Of a DNA stretch of 64,000 nt, positions 50,625 through 60,157 are shown in pieces. The number at the start of each line of letters is the position of its first letter. The first letter of the stretch is position 1. Made by a program: the position numbers and the translations under genes. The DNA is taken from the NCBI GenBank assembly GCA_038530285.1, contig JBCBCY010000003.1, positions 1-64,000 on the forward strand. Reading direction: 5' to 3'. The notes beneath the pieces are model-generated. The model was not told where the DNA came from and did not search any database. It saw nothing but the letters and a program-made list of their open reading frames with translations. Origin of the DNA: JASJAR01 sp038530285 (lineage in GTDB: Bacteria > Pseudomonadota > Alphaproteobacteria > Rhodobacterales > Rhodobacteraceae).

Positions 50625-51197
50625 ATGCGGTATCTCATTGCAGCAGCACTGACCCTGGGTGCGACGCCCGCGTTGGCGGCGACGAAAAACATCTTCTCTG
50701 CGGAATTCTACGACCTGTCTAACACCGATTTCGTGGTGTTACTTTCGTTCCTGATTTTCTGCGGCATCATCGTTTACTTCAAGGTGCCGGGCACGCTGAT
50801 CGGCATGCTCGACAAGCGCGCAGACACGATCAGTTCGGAACTCGATGAGGCCAAGAGCCTTCGGGAAGAAGCCCAAAGCCTTCTGGCATCGTTCGAACGC
50901 AAATCAGCAGAGGTCAAGGATCAGGCCGACCGCATCGTGGCGGCCGCTGAAGAAGACGCCAAAGCGGCAGCGACCCAGGCCAAGGCCGATCTGGAAAAAT
51001 CCATCGCGCGGCGGTTGCAGGCCGCTGAGGACCAGATTGCATCCGCCGAAGCCTCAGCCATCCGGTCGGTCCGTGACCGGGCCGTGGCCGTTGCGGTTGA
51101 TGCGGCATCTGAGGTTCTGGCCAAAGGCACCGATGCCAAACGCGCGGGCGATCTTTTCGACGACGCACTGGCGACGGTGAAAGCCAAGCTGCACTAG
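50625..51197 (+). CDS. atpF: ATP synthase F0 subunit b
   Basis: The 190-residue protein starts at the ATG at 50625, 4 bases after the b' stop. Its N-terminal MRYLIAAALTLGATPALAA resembles a signal peptide, then a membrane helix (FVVLLSFLIFCGIIVYF) and the stalk coiled coil (LREEAQSLLASFERKSAEVK). It closes the F0 operon; the F1 genes are not nearby, as usual for this family. Confidence 0.88.
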   Translation: MRYLIAAALTLGATPALAATKNIFSAEFYDLSNTDFVVLLSFLIFCGIIVYFKVPGTLIGMLDKRADTISSELDEAKSLREEAQSLLASFERKSAEVKDQADRIVAAAEEDAKAAATQAKADLEKSIARRLQAAEDQIASAEASAIRSVRDRAVAVAVDAASEVLAKGTDAKRAGDLFDDALATVKAKLH

Positions 51198-51221
51198 CGG
51201 GTCGCACCACGCGAACGCCAA

Positions 51222-51252
51222 AAAGGGCCGCCGTCGCGCGGCCCTTTGTCAT
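51222..51252. terminator. Terminator between the F0 operon and the GntR gene
   Basis: AAAGGGCCGC (51222-51231) and GCGGCCCTTT (51238-51247) form a perfect 10-bp stem with a 6-base loop, flanked by A and T runs on either side. It can terminate transcription from both converging genes. Confidence 0.8.
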
Positions 51253-52020
51253 TTAGCGCTGGTGTTCCTGTTCAAGGCGCCGCTTGGCAATGGTTTCGTT
51301 TTCCGCCGTCTTGCGATCATCCTCGAGCGAGCCCGCGACATAATCCAGATGGGCCACGATCGCAGCCCGCGCCGCGCCGGGATCGCGCGACTGAAGGGCC
51401 GTGTTGATCGCGCCATGCTGGATTAAAAGCGCGTCGCGCGTGGTCTTTTGGCGGAACATGACCTGACGGTTGTAGAACACGCCGTTGCGCACCAATTGGT
51501 ACATTGAACGCATCATGTGGATCATGATTACATTGTGGCTGGCTTCGATGATCGACAGGTGAAATTCGGCGTCAAGGTCAGCTTCATCGGTCGGGTTTCG
51601 CTTCAGATGAGCACGTTCCATCTTGGAATAAATCGCGTTGACCACGGCAAGATCGGTGTCAGACCCCTGCCTGCAGGCGCGTTCAGCGGCCAGCCCTTCG
51701 ACATCGCGGCGAAACGAGATCACGTCGAAAACCGCCTTGTCGTTTTCGGAAAAGAGTTGCGCCAGAGCCGGGGCAAAGGCTGTGCCGATCAGGTCCGCGA
51801 CGAAAATTCCCGCGCTGGCCTTGCTGACCAGCAGACCTTTGTCCTGCAATTCGGCGATGGCTTCGCGCAGGCTGGGGCGCGAGACCCCCATGCGGTCTGC
51901 AAGCTCACGCTCTGCAGGCAGCCGTTCGCCGGGGCGCAGGATCCCTTCGAGGATCAACCCCTCGATCTGGCGGACCACGGCGTTTGACAGTCTCTCTGTC
52001 TGGATTTTCTCAAATGGCAT
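51253..52020 (-). CDS. GntR-family (FadR/FCD) transcriptional regulator 2
   Basis: The 255-residue protein has the winged helix LPAERELADRMGVSRPSLREAI and an FCD domain with FHLSIIEASHNVIMIHMMRS and RNGVFYNRQ. The FCD part closely resembles the regulator at 14491. Such proteins respond to organic acids such as lactate, pyruvate or glycolate. Its target is not evident here. Confidence 0.83.
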   Translation of the reverse strand: MPFEKIQTERLSNAVVRQIEGLILEGILRPGERLPAERELADRMGVSRPSLREAIAELQDKGLLVSKASAGIFVADLIGTAFAPALAQLFSENDKAVFDVISFRRDVEGLAAERACRQGSDTDLAVVNAIYSKMERAHLKRNPTDEADLDAEFHLSIIEASHNVIMIHMMRSMYQLVRNGVFYNRQVMFRQKTTRDALLIQHGAINTALQSRDPGAARAAIVAHLDYVAGSLEDDRKTAENETIAKRRLEQEHQR

Positions 52021-52112
52021 GGCCGATCCCTTCGCGGCGAAAGGATAGGGGGGCGTGCGGTGCGAAACAAGGCAGGGGGCTGCGGCCCGCGCGCGCGGGC
52101 CACAGCTTTGGA

Positions 52113-52769
52113 TCAGGTGTTGGGTCGGATCGTGATTTCGACCCGGCGGTTGGCGGCCCGTCCCGCATCGGTTCGGTTCGACGCAATCGGCTGGTCGTAT
52201 CCGGCGCCGAAGGTCTGGATGCGGTTGCCGGACACCCCGCCCGAACGCAGCACGGAACCGACGGCGTTTGCGCGCCGCAGCGACAGGTCGCGGTTGTATT
52301 CAAACGAGCCGATATCATCCGTATGGCCCACGACCTGAACGTTGGTCTGGGGGTATTTGTTGAGACTGTCGGCCAAGGTGAACAGGTCCGACCGCAGGTC
52401 AGAGCGCACGTCAGCACTGTCGAAGGCGAAGACCAGGTCGTTGGGCATCCGCACGATCAATTCGTCACCAGTGTTGATCACCTCGATGTCGTTGGACAAT
52501 TGGGTGGACAGCTCGCGCGCCTGGCGATCAAGATCGGCCCCGATGGCCGCGCCGACGCCCGCACCCACAGCCGCGCCAATAAGCGCGCCGTCAGCTTTGG
52601 AGCCGCCACCGTCAAGGGCGAGGCCCGCAATCGCACCGGCCAAAGCGCCACCAATAGCGCCGTCGCGGGTGTTTCGGTTCGGGTCAGAGGGGTCAAACGG
52701 TTGCGGTTCGCATGCCGCCAGCCCGATCAGCGCCACTGCCCCAAGTGTGACCGGAGTAAAACGTTTCAT
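52113..52769 (-). CDS. OmpA-like outer-membrane lipoprotein (YiaD-like)
   Basis: The 218-residue protein has a lipobox signal (GAVALIGLAACEP, Cys at about 20), a glycine-zipper membrane segment (GALAGAIAGLALDGG, GAAVGAGVGAAIGAD) and a C-terminal OmpA peptidoglycan-binding domain (VVGHTDDIGSFEYNRDLSLR, NRRVEITI). It probably links outer membrane and cell wall. The start at 52769 is chosen for the signal peptide. Confidence 0.87.
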   Translation of the reverse strand: MKRFTPVTLGAVALIGLAACEPQPFDPSDPNRNTRDGAIGGALAGAIAGLALDGGGSKADGALIGAAVGAGVGAAIGADLDRQARELSTQLSNDIEVINTGDELIVRMPNDLVFAFDSADVRSDLRSDLFTLADSLNKYPQTNVQVVGHTDDIGSFEYNRDLSLRRANAVGSVLRSGGVSGNRIQTFGAGYDQPIASNRTDAGRAANRRVEITIRPNT

Positions 52770-52896
52770 CTTCGCATTCCTTGATAGATCGTTGTGTCGT
52801 CTGGCCACGGATATACGAAGCACCCCCATGTTATGCCATGACACGCAGGGCCGGGCGCGGCGGAAACGCGCCGATATCTGATATCATTCTGTCACG

Positions 52897-53757
52897 TCAC
52901 GCCGCAGATTGGCGATCTGTGTCAGTCTCCAACGCTTCCCAGGCCAGCATCGCGCGTTTGACCGGCAAGCCCCAGTGGTAGCCGCCCAATCCACCGGTCT
53001 TGCGCAGGGCGCGGTGGCAAGGGATCAACCAGGACACTGGGTTGCGGCCCACCGCTGTTCCCACCGCACGGACCGCCTTGGGCGCCCCGATCGCCTGAGC
53101 GATGTCTGAATAGGTGGTGACATGGCCCGTGGGGATACGCATCAGCGCCTCCCACACCTTTATTTGAAACGGCGCACCAATCAGGTGCAACTTGGCCGCG
53201 CCCGACCCGAAGGCCTCATCAAGATAGGGAGCCAGTTTGGCAGGATCTTCGCGGTAGTGTGCCGCCGGCCAGCGCGCGCGCATGTCCGCCATGGTTGCCG
53301 CGTCGCCGGTTTCTTCCGAAAACGCCATCCCGCAAAGCCCCCGGTCCGTGGCCATGGCCAGCGTGCGGCCAAAGGGGCTTTGCACCCAGGCGTAAGATAT
53401 CGTCAGGCCCGCACCCTTGCGGGCGACATCGCCGGGCGACATCGCTTCCCATTTGACAAAGAGATCATGCAGGCGTCCGCCGCCCGACAGGCCCACGGCA
53501 TCGGCCGTTTCCAGCGTTGTGTGACGATCGGCCAGAAGCGCCTTGGCATGGTCCAGTGTCAGGTATTGCTGCACGCGCTTCGGGCTGACCCCGGCCCACC
53601 GCGAAAACATGCGCTGAAAGTGCGCCGGCGACAGGCCGGCCTCAGCGGCGATGTCTTCAAGTGGCAGGTTGCGGCCGTCTTCACTGTCGATCCGGTCGAT
53701 CGCGCGGCGCATCAGCTTCCAGTAGTAGCTTTGTTCAAGTTCAGTGTCGGTCGACAT
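52897..53757 (-). CDS. ada: Ada-type regulator/O6-methylguanine-DNA methyltransferase
   Basis: The 286-residue protein joins an AraC-type HTH (LEDIAAEAGLSPAHFQRMF, residues about 30-110) to an OGT domain with acceptor Cys247 in WLIPCHRAL. It lacks the N-terminal zinc methyl-phosphotriester domain of E. coli Ada, so it corresponds to the short form common in alphaproteobacteria. It repairs alkylated guanine and may induce repair genes. Confidence 0.87.
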   Translation of the reverse strand: MSTDTELEQSYYWKLMRRAIDRIDSEDGRNLPLEDIAAEAGLSPAHFQRMFSRWAGVSPKRVQQYLTLDHAKALLADRHTTLETADAVGLSGGGRLHDLFVKWEAMSPGDVARKGAGLTISYAWVQSPFGRTLAMATDRGLCGMAFSEETGDAATMADMRARWPAAHYREDPAKLAPYLDEAFGSGAAKLHLIGAPFQIKVWEALMRIPTGHVTTYSDIAQAIGAPKAVRAVGTAVGRNPVSWLIPCHRALRKTGGLGGYHWGLPVKRAMLAWEALETDTDRQSAA

Positions 53758-53856
53758 GGCGGGCCTCCTTTAGCAGTGAGACTAGGCGCCCCGTGGCCCA
53801 CCTGCGACCCGTTTCTTGCTTGAACGTTGCCGGTCCCCCCGGCATGACAGGCAGCG

Positions 53857-54501
53857 ATGGCCAAGCAACTCCCATACCCCGCGATGAAGGCGATCTTTAC
53901 CCGCTTTGCGGAACGTGAGGCTGAGCCCCGCGGCGAGTTGGATCACGTGAACGCCTATACCTTGGTTGTTGCGGTGGCCCTTTCTGCCCAGGCCACCGAC
54001 AAAGGCGTGAACAAGGCAACGGCTGAATTGTTCAAAATCGCCGACACGCCCGAAAAGATGCTGGCCCTAGGCGAAGCGGGCGTGACCGAACACATCAAGA
54101 CCATCGGGCTTTACCGCAACAAGGCCAAGAACGTCATCAAACTGAGCCAGATGCTGGTCGATGACTACGGGGGCGAGGTGCCGTCGTCTCGAGCAGCTCT
54201 GGTGCGCCTGCCCGGGGTCGGGCGCAAGACCGCGAATGTGGTGTTGAACATGTGGTTCGGGCACCCCGCACAGGCGGTGGACACGCATATTTTCCGGGTG
54301 GGCAATCGCACCGGCATTGCGCCGGGCAGGGATGTGGATGCGGTTGAACGCGCAATCGAAGACAACGTGCCGGTGGAATTCCAGCACCATGCGCACCACT
54401 GGCTGATCCTGCATGGCCGCTACATCTGCACGGCCCGTAAACCCAAATGCGATATCTGCCCGATTGCCGAGTTCGTCGGCTGTAAGGAGACCTGCACGTG
54501 A
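53857..54501 (+). CDS. nth: Endonuclease III
   Basis: The 214-residue DNA glycosylase/AP lyase has the helix-hairpin-helix LVRLPGVGRKTANVVLN containing the catalytic Lys, the catalytic Asp in VDTHIFRVGNR and a C-terminal [4Fe-4S] loop (CTARKPKCDICP...GCKETC). It removes oxidised pyrimidines. It overlaps the next gene by 4 bases. Confidence 0.95.
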   Translation: MAKQLPYPAMKAIFTRFAEREAEPRGELDHVNAYTLVVAVALSAQATDKGVNKATAELFKIADTPEKMLALGEAGVTEHIKTIGLYRNKAKNVIKLSQMLVDDYGGEVPSSRAALVRLPGVGRKTANVVLNMWFGHPAQAVDTHIFRVGNRTGIAPGRDVDAVERAIEDNVPVEFQHHAHHWLILHGRYICTARKPKCDICPIAEFVGCKETCT

Positions 54502-55487
54502 CCAAGACTTATCAGGTGGGCGGTATCGGCAACGCCGTTGTCGATATTCTGGCCGAAGCCGATGACACGTTTCTTGATCTGATGGGGATCGAGAAGGGCA
54601 TCATGCAGCTTGTGGAACGTGACCGCGGCGAAGTGCTCTATGCCGCGATGAAGACACGGGCGGAAGAAGCCGGCGGCTCAGTGGCCAACACGATGGCAGG
54701 CCTGGGCAATCTGGGACTGACAACAGCCTTTATCGGGCGGGTGCGCGACGATGCCCTGGGCCGGTTTTACGCCACTGAGATGGAGCGGATCGGCTGTTCC
54801 TTCGTCAATGCGCCGGTGGCGGAGGCGGACCTGCCCACCTCGCGGTCGATGATTTTCGTGTCTCCCGATGGCGAGCGGTCGATGAACACCTACCTGGGTA
54901 TTTCTTCGGAACTTGGCCCTGACGACGTGGCTGATGATGTGGCGGGCGGCTGCGATATGCTGTTTTTAGAGGGCTATCTTTACGACAAGCCCCAAGGCAA
55001 GGCGGCGTTCGAACGCGCGGCAAAGCTTTGTCGGGATGCCGGTGGTAAGGCGGGGATTGCGCTGTCGGACCCGTTTTGTGCCACGCGCCACCGGGCGGAT
55101 TTTCAGCGCCTGGTGCGCGAATTGGACTTCGTGATCGGCAATCATCACGAATGGACGGCACTTTATGACACCGACGATCTGGAAGCGGCGCTGGCGCGCG
55201 CGCGGGGGGATTGCGACACGGTCGTGTGCACAAGGTCCGGTGCGCCGGTGATCGCGATGGCCGGTGCCACACGGGTGGAGGTGCCTGTCACGCCGGTGAC
55301 CCCGGTGGATGCAACCGGTGCGGGCGACCAATTTGCGACCGGATTTCTGTACGGAATGGTCACGGGTGCAGATCTTGAGACCGCCGGCCGGATGGGCTGT
55401 GTGGCCGCCGCTGAGGTGATTTCCCATATCGGACCGCGCCCCGCGGTGCCCCTGATGGGCCTGTTCGAACAGGCCGGTCTGGTCTAG
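54498..55487 (+). CDS. PfkB-family kinase (adenosine kinase-like)
   Basis: The 329-residue ribokinase-fold protein has the PfkB signature PVDATGAGDQFATGFLYG with the catalytic Asp, and GGSVANTMAGLGNLGL near the N terminus. The pattern fits roseobacter adenosine kinase, though other sugar substrates are possible. It starts at GTG overlapping the nth stop (GTGA). Confidence 0.85.
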   Translation: MTKTYQVGGIGNAVVDILAEADDTFLDLMGIEKGIMQLVERDRGEVLYAAMKTRAEEAGGSVANTMAGLGNLGLTTAFIGRVRDDALGRFYATEMERIGCSFVNAPVAEADLPTSRSMIFVSPDGERSMNTYLGISSELGPDDVADDVAGGCDMLFLEGYLYDKPQGKAAFERAAKLCRDAGGKAGIALSDPFCATRHRADFQRLVRELDFVIGNHHEWTALYDTDDLEAALARARGDCDTVVCTRSGAPVIAMAGATRVEVPVTPVTPVDATGAGDQFATGFLYGMVTGADLETAGRMGCVAAAEVISHIGPRPAVPLMGLFEQAGLV

Positions 55488-56533
55488 CGACTTGCGGTCA
55501 GTTCGGCGGCGACCTCGACCAGGCGTTCGCGCGCAGCCACCTGTGCCGGGCTGAGCGCTGGGGCCGCGTCTGGATCGGGTCTGAGCCTTGGTTTGCGTTT
55601 TAGTTTTTGCGGGAAAGCAATCGCAAGATCGGACGCGCGGACTTCGACCTGGGGTGTCTGGAGCTTGCGGGCGGCTTTGCGCTTGCGCACCGGGGGGGGC
55701 GCCCCGGTGTTTGGTGCGGGCAGATCAGGCGCCGCTTCAACAGCCCTGTCGCGCGTGATCTTGGGCGCGTTGGCGTGCACCACCGGTTCTGCGCCGGGCT
55801 TTGGCGCGGCCGGCAGCGGGACGGTGACCGCCGCGCGCGGGGGCGCGGGGCGTCTTGCCTTGGTGGCAGCCGCTTTTGCTACAGGATCTGCGACGGCCAG
55901 GGTGCCCTGCTTGGCGACGGTCGCTGGCTTTGAACGCCGCTGCATCGAAGGTGCGTACAGGCGCTGGCCCACCACATTCGCGATCAAAATCCCCAACACA
56001 TAGGCAACCGGCAGCATGGATTGGAACAGCCAGCCCGGCGCGGTTTTCAAAAGCACGCTCGATCCCAGGACCAGGGCCACCAGCCAGGACGTCGCGGAAA
56101 TTCCGGCCACGGCAAAAAGGGCGCGTTGCGCGGTGACGGGCAGCGCTGAAATCCGTTGACCTGCGTGATCGGCAAGGATCGGCATGGCGACCCGGGCCAC
56201 GAACATCGCATTCACCGACAATATGGTCACAACCGTGATCTTGGCCCAGAGTTTCGGCGTAAAGGCATCCAGCAGAAATCCCGTGCGCAAGGCGACAAGG
56301 GCTGCACCTGTCACCCACATCGCACCAAGTGCGTAAAGGATCACCGTGTGGCGATGATCCAGCCCCGACATAAGTCCCGGGCTGATCGTGGTTCTTCGAC
56401 GCTTTAGCATGAAGATTTCGGTTTCCACCGCGACCCCGAAGCCGACGGCGACTGCGAGAATATGAGCGAGGCGGAGACTATCAGAAACAAGGAGATCGAA
56501 CACAGGGCGGGCAGCCTTTACACTTGGTCTCAC
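55484..56533 (-). CDS. Membrane protein with proline-rich cytoplasmic tail
   Basis: The 349-residue protein has about five membrane helices in the first 190 residues (LRLAHILAVAVGFGVAVETE, VILYALGAMWVTGAALVAL, FAVAGISATSWLVALVLG). The rest is a Pro/Ala/Lys/Arg-rich disordered tail. The start is a GTG at 56533 behind CATGGGGG, somewhat uncertain. The membrane part resembles uncharacterised inner-membrane proteins; function unknown. It overlaps the convergent PfkB gene by 4 bases. Confidence 0.65.
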   Translation of the reverse strand: MRPSVKAARPVFDLLVSDSLRLAHILAVAVGFGVAVETEIFMLKRRRTTISPGLMSGLDHRHTVILYALGAMWVTGAALVALRTGFLLDAFTPKLWAKITVVTILSVNAMFVARVAMPILADHAGQRISALPVTAQRALFAVAGISATSWLVALVLGSSVLLKTAPGWLFQSMLPVAYVLGILIANVVGQRLYAPSMQRRSKPATVAKQGTLAVADPVAKAAATKARRPAPPRAAVTVPLPAAPKPGAEPVVHANAPKITRDRAVEAAPDLPAPNTGAPPPVRKRKAARKLQTPQVEVRASDLAIAFPQKLKRKPRLRPDPDAAPALSPAQVAARERLVEVAAELTASR

Positions 56534-56685
56534 CCCCCATGATTCATGGTTAATCTGGCCCGATTTTGGGTCGGCTTTGTGAACGAAACCGGGCAGAATT
56601 GTGGCCCTTGGCCCAACGTTCTGGAAATAGATCGTTTCTGATTTGGCCTAAAGCCGGTTGGTACGCTTTTACGCTTTGCAGGCGC

Positions 56686-57501
56686 CTAGCGCCCGAGTTT
56701 GGCATGGACCTCATCAAGGTCGACCTCTCCGACCGGGGCGCGGTTGGCGGGATCGGTGGAATATTTGAAAAGCTCAAAATCGCGGTGGTAAATCTCATAC
56801 ACAAGATGCCGGGCAAGATCGTCGAAATAGTCTTCAACGCGGTGGGCCCGCTTGGGCCCGTGCCCTTCGCTTTCATTGAACCGGGGGATGTCGGCAAGGG
56901 CGACCTGGTGGGCGGTATCGATCCAATCAAGGACCGTTTGCATCCCGTCGTTGAACCGCTCGGTTGCGAAGATCGCGTTGTAGCGCCCGCCATTGGCGAT
57001 GAAGGTCGAGATATGGCCCGACATTGCCGACCAGTGGATGTCGGGGTCCATCGGTTTCTTGAACCGGATGGAATCGCGCGCAAACAGCAGAAACCGGCGG
57101 AACGAGGCGATCTGGTCGAAGTCCCGCGTGCCGTCCGGGCCGCCCACGTCAATTCCGTATTTTTGGATGAGCATCGGCACCAGATTGCCCCGGTAGCGTT
57201 TGCCATTGCGCTGGATGCCGCAGATCTTGTCGAAGAACGACGACAAGATCCGGCTGTAAGGATTGCGCACGGCTGTGAAGGCGAAGGTCTCATGCTGGCG
57301 CACGGCGGTCTCAATCAGGGGCTGGCTTTGGTCAAGCGCCCATTTGTGGAGCCCCTCTTTTGCATCATGGATGTCGCCGTCAAAGAACTGGCCATGATCT
57401 GAGTAATACAGGATCTGACCGATGGTCGAACAGGCGCATTTCGGCACGACCCTGTAGATCGCGCTTTGGCTTGTTGTCATCCAGGTTCCCGGAAACCCCA
57501 T
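56686..57501 (-). CDS. Sulfotransferase family protein
   Basis: The 271-residue protein has the PAPS-binding motifs of carbohydrate sulfotransferases: the 5'-phosphosulfate loop RVVPKCACSTIGQIL near residue 17 and the 3'-phosphate site FTAVRNPYSRILSSFFDK near 75. It would transfer sulfate from PAPS to a polysaccharide or other acceptor. It lies divergent from a glycosyltransferase-like gene, suggesting shared work on a surface polymer. Confidence 0.78.
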   Translation of the reverse strand: MGFPGTWMTTSQSAIYRVVPKCACSTIGQILYYSDHGQFFDGDIHDAKEGLHKWALDQSQPLIETAVRQHETFAFTAVRNPYSRILSSFFDKICGIQRNGKRYRGNLVPMLIQKYGIDVGGPDGTRDFDQIASFRRFLLFARDSIRFKKPMDPDIHWSAMSGHISTFIANGGRYNAIFATERFNDGMQTVLDWIDTAHQVALADIPRFNESEGHGPKRAHRVEDYFDDLARHLVYEIYHRDFELFKYSTDPANRAPVGEVDLDEVHAKLGR

Positions 57502-57636
57502 TGTTTTTCATCATCCCAATCGCCACCGATAGAGGTTCAAACCTAAAAAGCTTGCCTCTTCAATCCTCGTTCAGGGATAAGCGTGTAAGAGTGGTTCGCT
57601 AAACAAAGCTGAACCCGGGGGCAAAATTGGGCAACG

Positions 57637-59214
57637 ATGGCTGAAATCGCCTTCATTCTATTGTGTCACAAGGACGCCCAAGCGGTGATCGCACAGGCGC
57701 GCCGTTTGACAGCCACCGGCGACCGCGTGGCGGTGCATTTCGACAAAAACGGATCGGATGAGGATTTTCAGGCGATCTACACGGCCCTGTCAGACAACCC
57801 CAATGTGGTCTTCCCTGCCCGGCGCGTACGATGTGGTTGGGGAGAGTGGACCCTGGTGGACGCCACGTTGCTGGCGCTGCGCGCAGCCGTGTCACGGTTC
57901 CCCAAGGCCAGCCATTTTTACCTGATTTCGGGCGATTGCATGCCCACAAAACCCGCCAAGTGGATGCATGACCGGCTGGACGATCAGGATGGCGACTGGA
58001 TTGAAAGCCACGACTTTTTTCATTCCGATTGGATCAAGACGGGCTTGCGCGAAGAGCGCTTGGTGTATCGTCATTTTTTCAACGAACGAAATCAGGGCAA
58101 GCTGTTTTACACCGCGATGGCGTTGCAAGAGCGGCTGGGCCTGCGCCGCAAAGTGCCCGATGACATCGACGTTCGGATCGGGTCGCAATGGTGGTGCCTT
58201 CGCCGAACGACGGTTGAAAGACTGTTGCGATTTATCGACACGCGGCGCGATGTGGTTCGCTTCTTTCGCCTGACCTGGATCCCGGATGAGACGTTTTTCC
58301 AGACGCTTGTGTTTCACCTGGTGCCTGAACCGGAAATTCTGAACCGGACACCGACGTTCCTGATGTTTTCCGATTACGGTATGCCAGTGAACTTTTACAA
58401 CGATCACTATGATTTGCTGGTCAGTCAGGATTATTTTTTCGCACGCAAGATCAGCCCCGAGGCCATGCGTCTGAAGTCGCAGTTGGGTCGCTTGTTCAAA
58501 ACCGAAAACGCAGAAACCAAATTGTCGGACGAAGGTCGCCGCCTACACGGTTTTCTGACCCAAAGGGGGCGCATTGGGCAACGCTACGCGCCGCGCTTTT
58601 GGGAACGCGACGCCACCATCGGGCGCGAACGTGAGCTGATGATCGTTGCATGCAAGAAGTGGCATGTGGCCCGGCGCCTGATTGATCAGGTGTCGTTTCA
58701 TTCCAACATCCCCGCGCTGGAATATGTGTTTGACGAAGACGGACCCAACCTGCCCGACCTTGGCGGGATCGAAGAAAGTCTGGGCAAGCGGGCGCGCCAT
58801 CGCCGGGCGCTGATGCGGATGCTGTTTGAATACTACGAGACCGATCAGATGATCATCTGTCTGGATCCGGCAAACTTCGATCTGGTCAAGGACTTCTATG
58901 CAGACCGTTCAACCACGCGGTTTCTGGAAATTGAGTGCAGTTTTTCAGACGCCTATCTTCTGGGCCACGCGCGCCGGGTTGGCCTGGCTGGCGAGCACAC
59001 GCCAGAAGAGACGATCGAGCGATTGTTGCCCACGATCCGCAATGATGTGATCTTGGAAAGTGACCGGCTGCGCGATGAACGCTTTCCCGAATACTACCGC
59101 TTGCGCGAACGCGCTGATGCAGAGGAAAACGCGGCCGCCCTTGCAGCGTTTCTGCCGATCAAACCGGAATTGGCGCGCGACATCGCCGAAACGCCGCATC
59201 TGTTTGCAGACTAA
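57637..59214 (+). CDS. Glycosyltransferase-like protein (core-2/I-branching type)
   Basis: The 525-residue protein opens with AEIAFILLCHKDAQAVIAQA, a core-2/I-branching beta-1,6-N-acetylglucosaminyltransferase-like fold (FYLISGDCMPTKPAKWM, GSQWWCLRRTTVERLL, WIPDETFFQTL). The C-terminal 240 residues form a second domain (DUF5928-type in my recollection) of unknown role. It is divergent from the sulfotransferase gene and lies 9 bases before the HIT gene. Confidence 0.72.
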   Translation: MAEIAFILLCHKDAQAVIAQARRLTATGDRVAVHFDKNGSDEDFQAIYTALSDNPNVVFPARRVRCGWGEWTLVDATLLALRAAVSRFPKASHFYLISGDCMPTKPAKWMHDRLDDQDGDWIESHDFFHSDWIKTGLREERLVYRHFFNERNQGKLFYTAMALQERLGLRRKVPDDIDVRIGSQWWCLRRTTVERLLRFIDTRRDVVRFFRLTWIPDETFFQTLVFHLVPEPEILNRTPTFLMFSDYGMPVNFYNDHYDLLVSQDYFFARKISPEAMRLKSQLGRLFKTENAETKLSDEGRRLHGFLTQRGRIGQRYAPRFWERDATIGRERELMIVACKKWHVARRLIDQVSFHSNIPALEYVFDEDGPNLPDLGGIEESLGKRARHRRALMRMLFEYYETDQMIICLDPANFDLVKDFYADRSTTRFLEIECSFSDAYLLGHARRVGLAGEHTPEETIERLLPTIRNDVILESDRLRDERFPEYYRLRERADAEENAAALAAFLPIKPELARDIAETPHLFAD

Positions 59215-59223
59215 AGGACGCCC

Positions 59224-59601
59224 ATGCCCTACGCCTATGACGACGACAATATCTTCGCCAAGATCCTGCGCGGTGACATCCCCAATGACACGGTGATGGA
59301 AACCGACCACACGCTGGTGTTTCGCGATATCCGGCCCCAGGCGCCGGTGCATATGCTGGTGATCCCCAAAGGCAAATACGTCGCTTACGATGACTTTGCC
59401 GCCAATGCGTCGGCCGATGAACTGGTGGATTTTCATCGCACCGTCGCGAAAGTCTGTGCCGAGGCGGGCGTGACACCCGATGTGGGCGGTTCGGGGTTTC
59501 GCACGATTGGCAATGCCGGGGTGGATGCCAACCAGGAGGTGCCGCATTTTCACTTCCACATTCTGGCAGGCCGCAACATGGGGCCATTGTTGCCGGGTTG
59601 A
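59224..59601 (+). CDS. HIT-family nucleotide hydrolase
   Basis: The 125-residue protein has the histidine triad VPHFHFHILAG (His108, 110, 112), as in HinT-type purine nucleoside phosphoramidases. AAAGGACGCCC precedes the ATG. Cytoplasmic and probably cotranscribed with the neighbours. Confidence 0.9.
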   Translation: MPYAYDDDNIFAKILRGDIPNDTVMETDHTLVFRDIRPQAPVHMLVIPKGKYVAYDDFAANASADELVDFHRTVAKVCAEAGVTPDVGGSGFRTIGNAGVDANQEVPHFHFHILAGRNMGPLLPG

Positions 59602-59647
59602 CCGGCGCGCTGGCTTGGAGTTCATGAGGACCCATAGGAGAGTGAGC

Positions 59648-59836
59648 ATGCACAACGCCGGACCGCCCGTCCCCGAAACTGAGGTGACATCCGCTTGGCG
59701 CGTCAGCTGTGATGGCGGCGAAGGGGCGCTGGGCCATCCACGGGTCTGGCTGTCGCTTGATCGTGACACAGGGTTCGTCGAATGCGGCTATTGCGACAAA
59801 CGGTTCATCCACGAAAGCTTTGCAGGCAACGATTGA
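59648..59836 (+). CDS. Small zinc-finger protein (CHCC type)
   Basis: The 62-residue protein starts at an ATG after AGGAGAGTGAGC. The zinc ligands fit VSCDGG, GHP and VECGYCDK (Cys, His, Cys, Cys), as in the NDUFS6-like zf-CHCC family found in bacteria and in complex I. A role as a small complex I-associated or stand-alone zinc protein is inferred from the motif. Confidence 0.75.
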   Translation: MHNAGPPVPETEVTSAWRVSCDGGEGALGHPRVWLSLDRDTGFVECGYCDKRFIHESFAGND

Positions 59837-60157
59837 CCACGCGGTTGGTTGCGTGGGCGCGCAGCGGCCCGCGGCTTGAGGCCCAAGATCAAAACCCGTC
59901 CCAATTGACCCATGCCAGGTGAACAAGATCACAGTGCTTTGCCTTTTGGAGCTGGGCCTTTTGGTCCCGGCCCCCAGGTGCTGCTTCGTTCCCAGACAAC
60001 CGACATGCCGCATTTCCGGGCGCTGACTGCGCGATGGCCGCGCTGAAACATCCCCTCACTGCTTTGTCGCTTTTGCTCGCGCCAGATCGTGCTAGCTTGC
60101 GCTGATGCGGGCCAACCGCCTGAAATTGCGCAAAACGCCAAGAAGAGACCGACATAA
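59837..60157. other. Intergenic region with a hairpin, no gene recognised
   Basis: This 321-base gap begins with CCACGCGG...TTGCGTGG, a hairpin just after the zinc-finger gene that could terminate it. Further on there is a GGGCCTTTTGGTCCCGGCCC inverted arrangement near 59957. The promoter of the downstream sbmA gene must lie here. No small coding gene stands out. Confidence 0.4.
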
